Origin: Thiotrichales bacterium
GTDB taxonomy: Bacteria > Pseudomonadota > Gammaproteobacteria > HK1
Assembly (NCBI GenBank): GCA_026709935.1
Contig: JAPOSC010000034.1
Coordinates: 123,688-187,687, forward strand
Length of the DNA stretch: 64,000 nt
Direction: 5' to 3'
Shown here: positions 53,036-61,852 of the stretch, one piece after another
Layout of the letters: the number at the start of each line of letters is the position of its first letter
Position numbering within the stretch: position 1 is the first letter of the stretch
Notes under the pieces: model-generated
Databases searched by the model: none
What the model was told of the DNA's origin: nothing
The model's input: only the letters and a program-made list of their open reading frames with translations
Made by a program: the position numbers and the translations under genes

Positions 53036-54211
53036 TCAGCGTGACTCGATACGGGTGGAGGCGTGGCCGGTCAGCGCCTCGTGCACCAACCGGTGGAAGT
53101 GATGGATGGCGTACTCGTTTTCGCCGGTCGGGACGTCGCCGGCCATGATCGGACCCTGGTCGTAACCCTTCGACTTCAGGCCTCGCTGCACGCTCTCGCA
53201 CAGCGCGATGTCCTCCGGTGCGAGCACGTTGGCGGTGTAGGTGGTGCGGGCCTCGTGGGTGCGGCCATCGGTGGTGAGGACATCGCCCTCGAAGCTTGTC
53301 CACTCGTGATCGATCGGGCGGATCCGGTACACGGCCAGCTCGTTCGAGCCGGGAAAGAGGTTGAACGTGGTATTCGGCCACAGGTACCAGAACATTGCGC
53401 CCGGGTAGCCCTCGTCGGGATCGAATTCGTAGGCCAAGTTGACCGGCCGGGTCTGCGGCCCCAGTTGGCGCGACCAGATCGGGCCGACGTCGACCTGGTA
53501 GTCGTCCATCGAGATGATCGATGCGAAATCGGGGTGCGCGTGGCGGCAGTGATAGCACTCGACGTAGTTGTCGACCACGACCTTCCATCCCGCGTGCTGG
53601 CGCGCATCGCCCAGAATGTGGATGGGATGAGGGTGCATCCTCAGGTCGCCGAGCCAGGGTACGCGCCGGCGGAGATCGGTCTCCATCTCCCCCGCGAGGT
53701 CCGCGAGGCTCTGCGCGTCGTCATCGAGGTTGACGAAGACGCAGTCGCAGAACAGCTCCAGCCGGATCGGGCGCAGTCCGAAATCCGCCTTGTCGAAGCC
53801 CGGCCGCTTCGACGAGAAGCGGGCCGCGCGCAATCCGCCCTCGCGTTCGAAGGTCCACGCGTGGTAGGGGCAGACGATCGCCGACGCCACGTTGCCGCGG
53901 GGCTCGCTCAGGAGTTCGTGCCCGCGGTGGCGGCACACGTTGTAGAAAGCGCGGAGCACACCATCCCCGCCCTTGATGACGAAGATGTTCTGATCGCAGA
54001 TCGGGAGCGTCACGTAGTCGCCCGGCTCGGCGAAGGCGGACCGGTGCGCAACGTACTGCCACGTGCGGTAGAAGACGGCCTCCTTCTCGCGCTCGTAGAC
54101 CGCCGGATCCGTGTAGTACCCCGAGGGCAGGGTGAACGAGGTCCTCGGCTCTGCGGTGATGGGCCGGTCCATGGCGGGAAGTTCGGGCATCGCGGTCATG
54201 TCGTCGAGCAT
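53036..54211 (-). CDS. Rieske non-heme iron oxygenase alpha subunit
   Basis: 391 residues. The Rieske [2Fe-2S] site is CRHRGHELL and CPYHAWTFE; the catalytic domain carries the mononuclear iron ligands in DNYVECYHCRHAHPDF (two His) plus a later Asp. Length and pattern resemble the quaternary-amine group (glycine betaine monooxygenase GbcA, stachydrine and carnitine oxygenases), whose trimeric alpha subunit works with a separate reductase. The sequence MFWYLWPNTTFNLFPGSNEL is typical of that group. The reductase gene is not adjacent. It heads a two-gene operon with the BKACE gene. Confidence 0.9.
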   Translation of the reverse strand: MLDDMTAMPELPAMDRPITAEPRTSFTLPSGYYTDPAVYEREKEAVFYRTWQYVAHRSAFAEPGDYVTLPICDQNIFVIKGGDGVLRAFYNVCRHRGHELLSEPRGNVASAIVCPYHAWTFEREGGLRAARFSSKRPGFDKADFGLRPIRLELFCDCVFVNLDDDAQSLADLAGEMETDLRRRVPWLGDLRMHPHPIHILGDARQHAGWKVVVDNYVECYHCRHAHPDFASIISMDDYQVDVGPIWSRQLGPQTRPVNLAYEFDPDEGYPGAMFWYLWPNTTFNLFPGSNELAVYRIRPIDHEWTSFEGDVLTTDGRTHEARTTYTANVLAPEDIALCESVQRGLKSKGYDQGPIMAGDVPTGENEYAIHHFHRLVHEALTGHASTRIESR

Positions 54212-54287
54212 GGTTGCGTTCTCCCGGGTGGGGCGACGGCTCCGGTCCGCGGCGGCATGGCACCGGTCGCGGGCCAGTCGACGGAGA

Positions 54288-54293
54288 ATTATA
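54288..54293 (-). promoter_or_regulatory. TATAAT -10 box upstream of the Rieske gene
   Basis: A perfect TATAAT on the minus strand, 77 bases before the oxygenase ATG, in an otherwise GC-rich region; the -35 element is weak. The neighbouring 295-base gap (54212-54506) shows no gene. Confidence 0.35.
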
Positions 54294-54506
54294 GGCGCAG
54301 CGTTCGAGGTCGGAAAAAAGCGGTGATTATGCGGGCGCGCTCACCACGCAGCCTGCGTCCTCGAGCCGCCTGACCACCGCGAATTCGACCGAGGGGCGAA
54401 ACAGATCGGCGAGGCCGGTGACGAAGAGTGCTGGCGGCTGCGTCGGACATGATCCGGTGGACGAGCGACGCGCGCGTCAGGTTTGGCCCAGGCTCACCGA
54501 CATCGG

Positions 54507-54986
54507 TCAACCGCCGATACCGAAGCAGGTATTGGATGCGCCCTCCGCTGCGATCGCTTCCCACTCGTTGCCCAGCACCGCCCGGGCGGACACGGACGCG
54601 GCACCATCGCCCTCGCCGGCCCGGAACATTCGGACCGCCAGCAGCCGATGGTGTCCGAGAAGGGGGGCGTCGTCCGAGAAGAGCGTCCTCTCGCCGTCCC
54701 GGTACAGCATCGTGCGCGCAGTCGCGGGCCCGACGCTGATCGCATGGTTGCCCCCGACCGTCCCGACCACGATGTAGTCGTCGAAGCCGCGCCGGATGGT
54801 CTCCACCGCGGCGTGATGGAGCGCGATGCGCTCGGCGTGCCTTGCGTCGCAGATCGCGGGCACGTGCACGGTGATCTCGATCGTGTTTTCGTCGACCGGC
54901 GCCGTGCTCGTTCTGGCACATCCGGCCAGGACGACCGGCAGCGCGAGGAGCAGGGCGCGGAGGCCGCGACGGATGGAGGGATGCAT
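54507..54986 (-). CDS. Predicted lipoprotein of unknown function
   Basis: 159 residues from ATG 54986. Arg-rich N-terminus, hydrophobic segment [15 protein letters not shown] with a lipobox Cys, then a compact domain: [40 protein letters not shown] and [20 protein letters not shown]. The pattern (a strand, a helix with [16 protein letters not shown], further strands) resembles the CC0125/CC1285-type lipoprotein family by eye, whose role is unknown. Longer upstream readings of this frame would place the signal peptide internally, so this Met is preferred. Neighbours (Rieske operon and hisB) give no functional clue. Confidence 0.7.
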   Translation of the reverse strand: MHPSIRRGLRALLLALPVVLAGCARTSTAPVDENTIEITVHVPAICDARHAERIALHHAAVETIRRGFDDYIVVGTVGGNHAISVGPATARTMLYRDGERTLFSDDAPLLGHHRLLAVRMFRAGEGDGAASVSARAVLGNEWEAIAAEGASNTCFGIGG

Positions 54987-55107
54987 GCGGTCGGTATCCT
55001 CCGTGCGAGATTCACGCCACGACCGCCAAGCCCCGCCGGGCCGAAGCATGCGCTCGAAATCCTTCCCCGAACCTTTCCAATGCGACGCTCCGGAGGTCGA
55101 AGCCTCG

Positions 55108-55149
55108 CCGGAACCGCGCCGTGGGATGGTCTCTCGGAGCATCCGCGGG
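55108..55149 (+). repeat. Dispersed intergenic repeat, copy D
   Basis: CCGGAACCGCGCCGTGGGA then TGGTCTCTCGGAGCATCCGCGGG; the upstream CGCTCGAAAT block (55051-55060) found in copies A and C is also present. Located between the lipoprotein gene and the hisB promoter. Confidence 0.6.
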
Positions 55150-55170
55150 CGTTGGCGCCGCCGCGATCAG

Positions 55171-55199
55171 TTTATACACGTTGTGGCGCTCGTTATGCT
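55171..55199 (+). promoter_or_regulatory. Sigma-70-type promoter for hisB
   Basis: TTTATA (55171-55176), 17-base spacer, TATGCT (55194-55199), each 4/6 to consensus. The predicted transcription start (about 55206) lies before the GTG at 55236 but after the alternative ATG at 55200, which favours the GTG as start of hisB. Confidence 0.4.
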
Positions 55200-55235
55200 A
55201 TGCGGCCTGTCCCCCTCCTACGGACCCGTTCCCTC

Positions 55236-55829
55236 GTGACTTCCCGCACCGCCACCATCAACCGCGATACGCGCGAGACCCGCATCGCGGTCACCGTCGG
55301 GCTCGACGGCACCGGCGCCGCGCATCTCGCCACCGGCATTCCCTTCTTCGAGCACATGCTGGAGCAGGTTGCCCGGCACGGGGTGATCGACCTCGACGTG
55401 CGCGCCGAGGGTGACCTCGCGGTTGACGATCACCACACCGTCGAGGATACGGGCATCGTGCTCGGACAGGCCGTCGCGAAAGCGCTCGGCGACAAGCGCG
55501 GCATCGCCCGCTACGGACACGCGTACGTGCCACTCGACGAGGCACTCTCCCGCGTCGTCATCGACTTCTCCGGACGGCCCGGACTGTTCTATCGGGTGAC
55601 CTGTCCGCGCGCCCGGATCGGCGCCTTCGATGTGGACCTCCTCCGCGAATTCTTCCAGGGGTTCGCCAATGCGGCCGCGGCTACCGTGCACGTCGACTCG
55701 CTGCAGGGCGTCAATGCCCACCACATCGCGGAGACGATCTTCAAGGCGTTCGGCCGCGCGCTCCGCATGGCGGCGGCGCCCGATAACCGGATCGGCGCAA
55801 CCGTGCCGTCAACCAAGGGCGTGCTGTGA
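55236..55829 (+). CDS. hisB: Imidazoleglycerol-phosphate dehydratase
   Basis: 197 residues from GTG 55236, the normal length of monofunctional HisB; the frame is open upstream but homologues begin [16 protein letters not shown]. Metal-binding motifs are complete: [32 protein letters not shown] and, at the other end, [18 protein letters not shown]. It dehydrates imidazole glycerol phosphate in histidine synthesis. It lacks the phosphatase domain of the enterobacterial bifunctional protein. Overlaps hisH by 4 bases. Start codon GTG and a promoter upstream indicate that it leads its own transcript. Confidence 0.97.
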   Translation: MTSRTATINRDTRETRIAVTVGLDGTGAAHLATGIPFFEHMLEQVARHGVIDLDVRAEGDLAVDDHHTVEDTGIVLGQAVAKALGDKRGIARYGHAYVPLDEALSRVVIDFSGRPGLFYRVTCPRARIGAFDVDLLREFFQGFANAAAATVHVDSLQGVNAHHIAETIFKAFGRALRMAAAPDNRIGATVPSTKGVL

Positions 55830-56476
55830 GGGAGACTGTCGCCGTGGTCGACTACGGCATGGGCAACCTTCGCTCGGTGTCCAAGGCAGTCGAGCACGTC
55901 GCGGCGGGGCGCGTCGACGTCCGGGTGACGGACGATGCCCGGGAGATCGAGAACGCGGACCGGATCGTGTTTCCAGGCCAGGGCGCGATGCGCGACTGCA
56001 TGGCCGAGCTCGGTGCCCACGGGCTTCTGGACCCGATGCGGGCGTGCCTCGGGGCGAAGCCGGTGCTCGGGATCTGCATGGGCCTGCAAGTGCTGTTCGA
56101 GACGAGCGACGAGGCCCCGGACACTCCGGGGCTCGGGTGGCTTGCGGGCGGTGCGGTCCGCTTCCCCGCGGATGCGGTCGACGCGCAAGGACGGCGTCTC
56201 AAGGTGCCGCACATGGGGTGGAACCGGGTACGCCAGCGGATGGACCACCCGCTGTGGCGAGGCATCGACGACGCCGAGCGCTTCTACTTCGTGCACAGCT
56301 ACCACGTCTGTCCCGACGACTCCGGGGTCGTCGCCGGCACGAGCGAGTACGGCTCGGAGTTCACGGCCGCCGTCGCCGGTGATCGGCTCCTCGCGGTGCA
56401 GTTCCATCCGGAGAAGAGCCAGCGCGCCGGTCTCGCGTTGCTCTCCAACTTCCTCGCCTGGGACGGGTGCGCATGA
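55826..56476 (+). CDS. hisH: Imidazole glycerol phosphate synthase, glutaminase subunit
   Basis: 216 residues from a GTG overlapping the hisB stop. Class I glutamine amidotransferase: [34 protein letters not shown], the nucleophile Cys in [13 protein letters not shown], and [13 protein letters not shown], with the catalytic His-Glu pair in [13 protein letters not shown]. HisH supplies ammonia to HisF, which makes imidazole glycerol phosphate and AICAR. In most proteobacteria hisA and hisF follow at once; here the next gene is unrelated, so hisF must lie elsewhere. The C-terminus ends normally (NFLAWDGCA). Confidence 0.97.
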   Translation: MRETVAVVDYGMGNLRSVSKAVEHVAAGRVDVRVTDDAREIENADRIVFPGQGAMRDCMAELGAHGLLDPMRACLGAKPVLGICMGLQVLFETSDEAPDTPGLGWLAGGAVRFPADAVDAQGRRLKVPHMGWNRVRQRMDHPLWRGIDDAERFYFVHSYHVCPDDSGVVAGTSEYGSEFTAAVAGDRLLAVQFHPEKSQRAGLALLSNFLAWDGCA

Positions 56477-56662
56477 ACGCCCGTGGCGACTTGATCGCTT
56501 CGAGTGGCGGATCGTCCCCCTCGGACATTGCCCGAAAGACCCCCGAACCCTCCGGTCGCCTCCGAACTGCCTCGGGCTGCCTCGGGCTGCTCCGGGCCAC
56601 CTCGGGTCATCTCGGATCGCCAAGTTGCTTCGGACCACCCCCTTGATACGGGAGACGCCGTA

Positions 56663-57505
56663 ATGATCCGTGGAAGCTGTCTGTGCGGCACCGTGCGCTG
56701 GTCGTTCGACGGCGCGTTCGACCGGATGACTCACTGTCACTGCCGGATGTGTCGCAAGGCCCACGGTGCGCCGTTCGCGACCTACGCGATCGGGAGCGGC
56801 GCACGCTTCCGCTTCGACCGGGGAGAGGAGGCCATCACCCGGTACGAATCCTCGCCCGGAATCGTCCGCGCCTTCTGTTCGCGCTGCGGCTCGGTGGTCC
56901 CGCATTCGGCGTCCGAAGGCGAGATCGATATCCCGGCGGGGACCCTCGACGACGATCCGGGCCTGCGCGTGGGCGGGCACATCTACGTGAAATGGAAGGC
57001 CCCGTGGCATTCGATCACCGATGCGCTGCCGCAGTATGACGCCCTCGAGGGCGGCGGCGGACCGCAGGTCGACCGCCCGGACGCGCCCCCGTCCTCCGAC
57101 GGCGTGCTGCGTGGAAGCTGCCTGTGCGGAAGCACCGCCTACGAGGTCACCGGACCGATCCGAAGGGTGCACAACTGTCACTGCTCGCGCTGTCGCAAGG
57201 CGCGCGCGGCGGCGCACACCACCAACGGATTCACCGCGGTGGAGGACGTGTCCTATACCCGCGGCGAGGACACCCTTCGGACCTACCGACCTCCGCAGGC
57301 CCGCTACTTCAGTCAGGTGTTCTGTCCCACCTGCGGCTCGGGAATGCCGCGGCGCGACCCCGAGCGCGGCATCGCGGTGATCCCCTTCGGCTCGCTGGAC
57401 GACGACCCGCAGCGTGGTGCCGACAATCACATCTTCGTGGCGTCGAAGGCGCCCTGGCACGAGATCACCGGCGATCTGCCGCGCTTCGACGAGACCCCGG
57501 GGTAG
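56663..57505 (+). CDS. Tandem GFA-domain (glutathione-dependent formaldehyde-activating family) zinc protein
   Basis: 280 residues from ATG 56663 with GGGAG upstream. Two GFA/CENP-V-like units of about 130 residues. Unit 1: GSCLCGTVRWSFDGAF, CHCRMCRKAHGAPF and FCSRCGSVVP. Unit 2: GSCLCGSTAYEVTG, CHCSRCRKARAAAH and FCPTCGSGMPRRD. Each has the seven zinc cysteines (CxCG, CxCxxC, CxxC). The founding member Gfa speeds S-hydroxymethylglutathione formation, but most relatives have unproven roles. The window also encodes methanethiol oxidase, which makes formaldehyde, though 19 kb away. An Ala/Pro-rich open stretch before the Met, with short CCTCGGGCTG repeats near 56570, is not part of the protein. 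Confidence 0.88.
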   Translation: MIRGSCLCGTVRWSFDGAFDRMTHCHCRMCRKAHGAPFATYAIGSGARFRFDRGEEAITRYESSPGIVRAFCSRCGSVVPHSASEGEIDIPAGTLDDDPGLRVGGHIYVKWKAPWHSITDALPQYDALEGGGGPQVDRPDAPPSSDGVLRGSCLCGSTAYEVTGPIRRVHNCHCSRCRKARAAAHTTNGFTAVEDVSYTRGEDTLRTYRPPQARYFSQVFCPTCGSGMPRRDPERGIAVIPFGSLDDDPQRGADNHIFVASKAPWHEITGDLPRFDETPG

Positions 57506-57589
57506 CGGGAGCCATAGCTCCTCCGGCCAACGATACCGTCCGTATCCGCATCACCTCGCAGCCGGGACCGGAGAGCCGCTCAGGCTTGC

Positions 57590-57622
57590 ATGGTTCCGAT
57601 TCAAGGGCTTGTGAGAAATGCG
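57590..57622 (+). repeat. REP-like element, copy 2
   Basis: ATGGTTCCGATTCAAGGGC then TTGTGAGAAATGCG; matches the reverse complement of 52047-52079 in 30 of 33 positions. Located between the convergent GFA and dihydropyrimidinase genes. Confidence 0.65.
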
Positions 57623-57681
57623 GGCCCGGGGGCGTCTCTCGGGGAACCCGGATTGGCTGCAAGCGTGGAGACGTCTCCGGG

Positions 57682-59142
57682 TCAGATCACCGCCCCGAAG
57701 TTCGTCGCCGGGTCCATCTCCGGCACCCGGCGGCCGAGGGGCTGTGCGGCCTCGGGGCGTTCGCAGCGCAGGAAGGCTCCGCTCCCACGCTCGACGAGCA
57801 GCTCGCCGCCGTCCACGACCCGGCGACCGCGGGACAGCACGGTTACCGGCCATCCCTTGATGCGCCGGCCCTCGTAGGGGGTATATCCGACGTTGTCGTG
57901 CAGGGCGTCCCAGGTGACCGTGACCTCGCGGTCCGGGTCCCAGATGGCGAGGTCCGCGTCGGAGCCGATGGCGATGGTGCCCTTGCGCGGATACAGGCCG
58001 TAGAGACGCGCCGCGTTGGTGGAGGCCAGAGCCACGAAGCGGTTGAGGTCGAGCCGGCCGGCGCCGACCCCCTCGGAGAAGAGCAGCGGCAGGCGCAACT
58101 CGATGCCCGGCACGCCGTTGGCGATCCCCTTGAACGAGGCGTCGGGACCGCCCGCGAGCTTTCCGCTTGCGTCGAAGCGGTACGGCGCATGGTCGGAGGA
58201 GAACACCTGGAACGTGCCGTTCGCGATTCCGCGCCATACGTGCTCCTGGTTCGCGGCGTCGCGCGGGGGCGGGCTGCAGCAGAACTTCGCCCCCTCCATG
58301 CCGTCGCGGTCGAGGTCGGCGGCGGTCAGGAACAGGTACTGCGGGCAGGTCTCGCCGTAGATGCGCAGCCCGAGATCCTGCGCCCGGCGGATGGCGTCGA
58401 TCGCCTCGGCCGCGGACACGTGGACGATGAGCATCGGGACGTCGACCAGCCGCGCAAGGTCGATGGCCCGGCTTGTCGCCTCGCTCTCCGCCACGCGCGC
58501 ATGGCTGACCGCGTGGTACTTCGGCGCCCGGTGACCGCCGGCGAGGAGGCGGTCGGTGAGCCACCGGATCATGTCGTGGTTCTCGGCGTGGACCATGGTC
58601 ATCGCGCCCTCGCGCCGCGCGAGCGAGAGCACGTCGAGCATCTGGTAGTCGTCGAGCTGGAGCAGGTCGTAGGTCATGTACACCTTGAACGAGGTGTAGC
58701 CGTCCTCGATGAGGGCGGGAAGCTCCTGACCGAGAACCTGCGCGGTAGGGTCGGAGATGATGAGGTGGAAGGCGTAGTCCACGACCGCCTTGGGACCCGC
58801 GCAGGCGTGGTAGTTCTCGACCACCTCGCGCAACGACTGACCGCGGTGCTGGGCGGCGAAGGGGATGATGGTGGTGGTGCCCCCGAACGCGGCGGAGACC
58901 GAGCCGGAATGGAAGTCGTCCGCGCACAGGATTCCGCTGGCCGACTGTTGCTCGATGTGGCAGTGGCTGTCGATTCCGCCCGGCAGCACGAGCTTGCCGG
59001 TGGCGTCGATCTCCTCCCGGCCTTCGCCGAGATCCAGCGCCAGCGCTGCGACTCGGCCGTCGCGGATCCCGACATCGGCGGCGAAGGTGTCGGCGGCGGT
59101 GACGACAGTGCCGCCACGGATGACAAGGTCGAACGTGGGCAT
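57682..59142 (-). CDS. Dihydropyrimidinase/hydantoinase (amidohydrolase)
   Basis: 486 residues. Binuclear metal amidohydrolase: LPGGIDSHCHIEQQ (HxH), YTSFKVYMTYD with the carboxylated Lys, MVHAENHDM, MLIVHVSAAEAID and FSSDHAPYRFDASGK (Asp). TPYEGRRIKGWPVTVLSRG, then GRRVVDGGEL, close the composite beta domain. It opens cyclic diamides: dihydrouracil, dihydrothymine or hydantoins. No beta-ureidopropionase or carbamoylase follows; the upp gene 2 kb away salvages uracil, and mmsA could use the downstream semialdehyde. The composite beta-sandwich at both ends is complete and length is standard. Substrate class is fairly safe, exact substrate not. Confidence 0.92.
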   Translation of the reverse strand: MPTFDLVIRGGTVVTAADTFAADVGIRDGRVAALALDLGEGREEIDATGKLVLPGGIDSHCHIEQQSASGILCADDFHSGSVSAAFGGTTTIIPFAAQHRGQSLREVVENYHACAGPKAVVDYAFHLIISDPTAQVLGQELPALIEDGYTSFKVYMTYDLLQLDDYQMLDVLSLARREGAMTMVHAENHDMIRWLTDRLLAGGHRAPKYHAVSHARVAESEATSRAIDLARLVDVPMLIVHVSAAEAIDAIRRAQDLGLRIYGETCPQYLFLTAADLDRDGMEGAKFCCSPPPRDAANQEHVWRGIANGTFQVFSSDHAPYRFDASGKLAGGPDASFKGIANGVPGIELRLPLLFSEGVGAGRLDLNRFVALASTNAARLYGLYPRKGTIAIGSDADLAIWDPDREVTVTWDALHDNVGYTPYEGRRIKGWPVTVLSRGRRVVDGGELLVERGSGAFLRCERPEAAQPLGRRVPEMDPATNFGAVI

Positions 59143-59216
59143 GGGCAGTCTTCCGGATGTGCGTGAATGTGGGTTCGACGGTTGCTGACGTGCGCACCCG
59201 ATACTACTGTGTAGCG

Positions 59217-60065
59217 ATGATGAAGGGCACGTTGCTGCCGCTGCTGGGCATCGGGCTCGCGATTTACGTCGGGCTGTGCGCGGTGCTCTACCTGCTTCAG
59301 GAGCAGCTCATTTTTCTGACTCCACCGCTCGCGGACGGCGATCGGCACGCGGCTGGCCTCCTGCCGGACACGACCGAGATCCATATCACGGCGTACGACG
59401 GTGTCAGGCTGCACGGCTGGCTCCGGCACCCCCCGCGCGAGAAGGAGCCGCGAGGTCTGGTGATCTACTTCGGCGGCAACGCGGAGGAGGTGTCCGGACA
59501 GATGCATGATGCGTCGATGCTCGAGCCGTGGTCGTTCGCGGCCGTCAACTATCGAGGCTTCGGGCTGAGCGAGGGGCGTCCGAGCGAAGAGGCGCTCACC
59601 GCGGACGCGCTCGCCATCCACGACTGGATCGCGAAACGCAAGGGCATCGACCCGGATCGCATCGTGGTCTTCGGGCGCAGTCTCGGCAGCGGGGTCGCGG
59701 TTCAGCTCGCCGCGCGCCGGCCGGTGCGCGCTGTGGTGCTCGTCTCCCCGTTCGACAGCCTGCGCAGTATCGCTCGGAAGCAGTATCCGATCTTCCCGGT
59801 GTCACTGCTGCTGAAGCACCCCTTCGACTCCCTGACGCATGCCGCGGACATCGAAGCATCACTCCTGGTGCTCGCGGGTGCGCGTGACGGACTCATCCCC
59901 CCCGAGTACTCGCGGCGTCTGCACGATGCCTGGGCCGGCCCGAAACGGTGGGTGCTCGTTCCGGAGGCGGATCACAACGACATCCATACCCATTCCGGGT
60001 ATTGGCCCGCGATTCGCGAGTTCCTGACATCCGTCGGGTCCGGGTCTCCGACGCCGGACGATTGA
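59217..60065 (+). CDS. Alpha/beta hydrolase (YfhR/BEM46-like)
   Basis: 282 residues from ATG 59217. One N-terminal membrane helix (LLPLLGIGLAIYVGLCAVLY), then a serine hydrolase domain: LVIYFGGNAEEVSGQ (oxyanion region), FAAVNYRGFGLSEGRPSEE, the nucleophile elbow VVFGRSLGSGVAV (Ser in GRSLGSG), the acid in LLVLAGARDGLIPP and the His in EADHNDIH. This is the BEM46/YfhR pattern of membrane-anchored hydrolases, with peptidase or esterase activity unproven. Divergent from the dihydropyrimidinase gene; no operon partner. The alternative upstream Met would add an unlikely N-terminus. Confidence 0.88.
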   Translation: MMKGTLLPLLGIGLAIYVGLCAVLYLLQEQLIFLTPPLADGDRHAAGLLPDTTEIHITAYDGVRLHGWLRHPPREKEPRGLVIYFGGNAEEVSGQMHDASMLEPWSFAAVNYRGFGLSEGRPSEEALTADALAIHDWIAKRKGIDPDRIVVFGRSLGSGVAVQLAARRPVRAVVLVSPFDSLRSIARKQYPIFPVSLLLKHPFDSLTHAADIEASLLVLAGARDGLIPPEYSRRLHDAWAGPKRWVLVPEADHNDIHTHSGYWPAIREFLTSVGSGSPTPDD

Positions 60066-60269
60066 TTCCGACCGCCCCTGCTGCGGAACTGCTGTCGGGT
60101 CGAGCCCTCATGGCGCCCCGCAGACCGGGCCGCCGAAGACACCAATCCGGCATCATGGCCAAACGGTCATGATTGGGGTGCCGCGCATCCCTCCGCGGCC
60201 GACCGTTTCGGCCTCGGGCCGGACCCGATACCATCGCTGCGCACCGGTCATGACTGCGGGAGGGATCCC

Positions 60270-61019
60270 ATGTCCGCCACCAAGCCAAGAGTCCTGGTCT
60301 TTCAGCACATCGCGCTCGAGCACCCGGGAGTGTTCCGGGACTTCCTGCGTGAGGACGGCATCGAATGGGACGCGGTCGAACTCGACGAAGGCGAGTCGAT
60401 TCCGGATCTGAGCGACTACGATGCGCTCTGGGTCATGGGCGGCCCGATGGACGTGTGGGAGGAAGACGCCTACCCGTGGCTCGAACCCGAGCGCCGGGCG
60501 ATCCGCGAGGCGGTCGTCGAGAGGAAGATGCCGTTCTTCGGGTTCTGTCTGGGCCATCAGCTTCTCGCCCAGGCGCTGGGCGGCGAGGTCGGTCCGGCGA
60601 GGACCCCCGAGATCGGCATCCTGAAGGTCGACCTGACCGAGGACGGCCGCACAAGCTCGATATTCCGGGGCCTGCCCGCGGTGCACTCCTGCCTCCAGTG
60701 GCACGGCGCGGAGGTGCTGCGTCCTCCGGCCGGCGCCCGGACGCTGGCCGCGTCTCCCGCCTGCGCGGTGCAGGCGCTCGGCTTCGCCGACCATGCCTTC
60801 AGCATCCAGTACCACATCGAGATCACCCGCGACACGGTCCCGCAGTGGAGCGATGTCCCGGAGTACGAGCAGGCGCTGGAACGGGCACTGGGCGAAGGGG
60901 CGCTCGCTGCGTTCGAGGCCGACGCGGCGGCCCACATGGCTGAGATCAACCGCAATGCGCGCCGCATCTACGACAACTTCATGGGTATCGTTCATCGGGT
61001 TCGCGCCCGAGCCGCGTAA
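60270..61019 (+). CDS. Class I glutamine amidotransferase-like protein
   Basis: 249 residues with an AGGGA ribosome site close to the ATG. Begins RVLVFQHIALEHPGVFRDFL, has ALWVMGGPMDVWEEDAYPWL, the nucleophile C93 in FGFCLGHQLLAQALGG and the H182/E184 pair in IQYHIEIT. This is the GuaA-like type-1 amidotransferase family of stand-alone proteins often annotated as GMP synthase glutaminase-like. Its natural role is usually glutamine or gamma-glutamyl amide hydrolysis; some act on gamma-glutamyl-amines. All catalytic residues are present. No partner synthetase is adjacent. Confidence 0.88.
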   Translation: MSATKPRVLVFQHIALEHPGVFRDFLREDGIEWDAVELDEGESIPDLSDYDALWVMGGPMDVWEEDAYPWLEPERRAIREAVVERKMPFFGFCLGHQLLAQALGGEVGPARTPEIGILKVDLTEDGRTSSIFRGLPAVHSCLQWHGAEVLRPPAGARTLAASPACAVQALGFADHAFSIQYHIEITRDTVPQWSDVPEYEQALERALGEGALAAFEADAAAHMAEINRNARRIYDNFMGIVHRVRARAA

Positions 61020-61198
61020 CGGTCCGCGCCGGGCGTCACGGGCCGACAGTCGGACTATTCCCGGGTCACGATGTACACCACGCTGATTCCGTGCATGAGG
61101 TGCATCGGAACCATCCTGCAGTTCGGCATCGGTCGTCGACGAGGCCCGCTTCCGGCGATGATGGCGGGAGCGCGCGGGTGCCCCGCGCAATCCGCTCC

Positions 61199-61828
61199 CT
61201 ACTTCGTTCCGTAGAGACGGTCCCCCGCATCGCCGAGCCCGGGCACGATGTAGCCGTGGTCGTTCAGGCGCACATCGATGGCGGCGGTATAGACGGGAAC
61301 GTCCGGGTGCGCCTGGTGGAAGGCTTCGGTCCCCTCCGGGGAGGTGAGCAGGCAGACCATCTTGATGTCTTTCGCCCCCGCTTCCTTGATTCGGGTCACC
61401 GCCGCGATGGCGGAGTTCGCGGTCGCGAGCATCGGATCGAGCATGATGACCGGGCGGTCTTCGAGGTCGTCCGGCACCTTGAAGTAATACTCCACCGCCA
61501 CGAGGGTCTCTGGATCACGGTAGAGCCCGATGTGGCCGACGCGGGCCGAGGGCACCAGATCGAGCATCCCTTCGAGCAGGCCGTTGCCGGCGCGCAGGAT
61601 GGAGATCAGCGCGAGCTTCTTCCCCGAGAGGAACGGCGCCGGCATCTCCGTGAGCGGGGTGCTGATGGTGCGCGTCTCGACGGCGAGATCGCGCGTCACT
61701 TCGTATCCGAGCAGCAGCGAAATCTCGTTCAGGAGCTGCCGGAACTTCGCAGTCGGTGTGTCCTTGCGCCGCATGATGGACAACTTGTGCTGCACGAGAG
61801 GGTGGTCGATAACCGTAACGTCGGACAT
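61199..61828 (-). CDS. upp: Uracil phosphoribosyltransferase
   Basis: 209 residues, standard length. [20 protein letters not shown] at the start, [15 protein letters not shown], the PRPP loop [18 protein letters not shown] and the C-terminal [20 protein letters not shown]. It makes UMP from uracil and PRPP, the pyrimidine salvage step. It is the last gene of the htpX-cbpA-upp run: the dnaJ-type gene ends 24 bases upstream, so they are probably co-transcribed, which is unusual for upp (often with a uracA permease). No permease or pyrR-type attenuator seen. Confidence 0.97.
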   Translation of the reverse strand: MSDVTVIDHPLVQHKLSIMRRKDTPTAKFRQLLNEISLLLGYEVTRDLAVETRTISTPLTEMPAPFLSGKKLALISILRAGNGLLEGMLDLVPSARVGHIGLYRDPETLVAVEYYFKVPDDLEDRPVIMLDPMLATANSAIAAVTRIKEAGAKDIKMVCLLTSPEGTEAFHQAHPDVPVYTAAIDVRLNDHGYIVPGLGDAGDRLYGTK

Positions 61829-61852
61829 CTCGAGTCACTCCATTTTCGTCCG

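Noticed and set aside
55200..55235. ATG at 55200 as start of hisB
   Set aside because: It lies before the predicted transcription start and adds 12 residues not found in HisB; GTG 55236 matches the family start.
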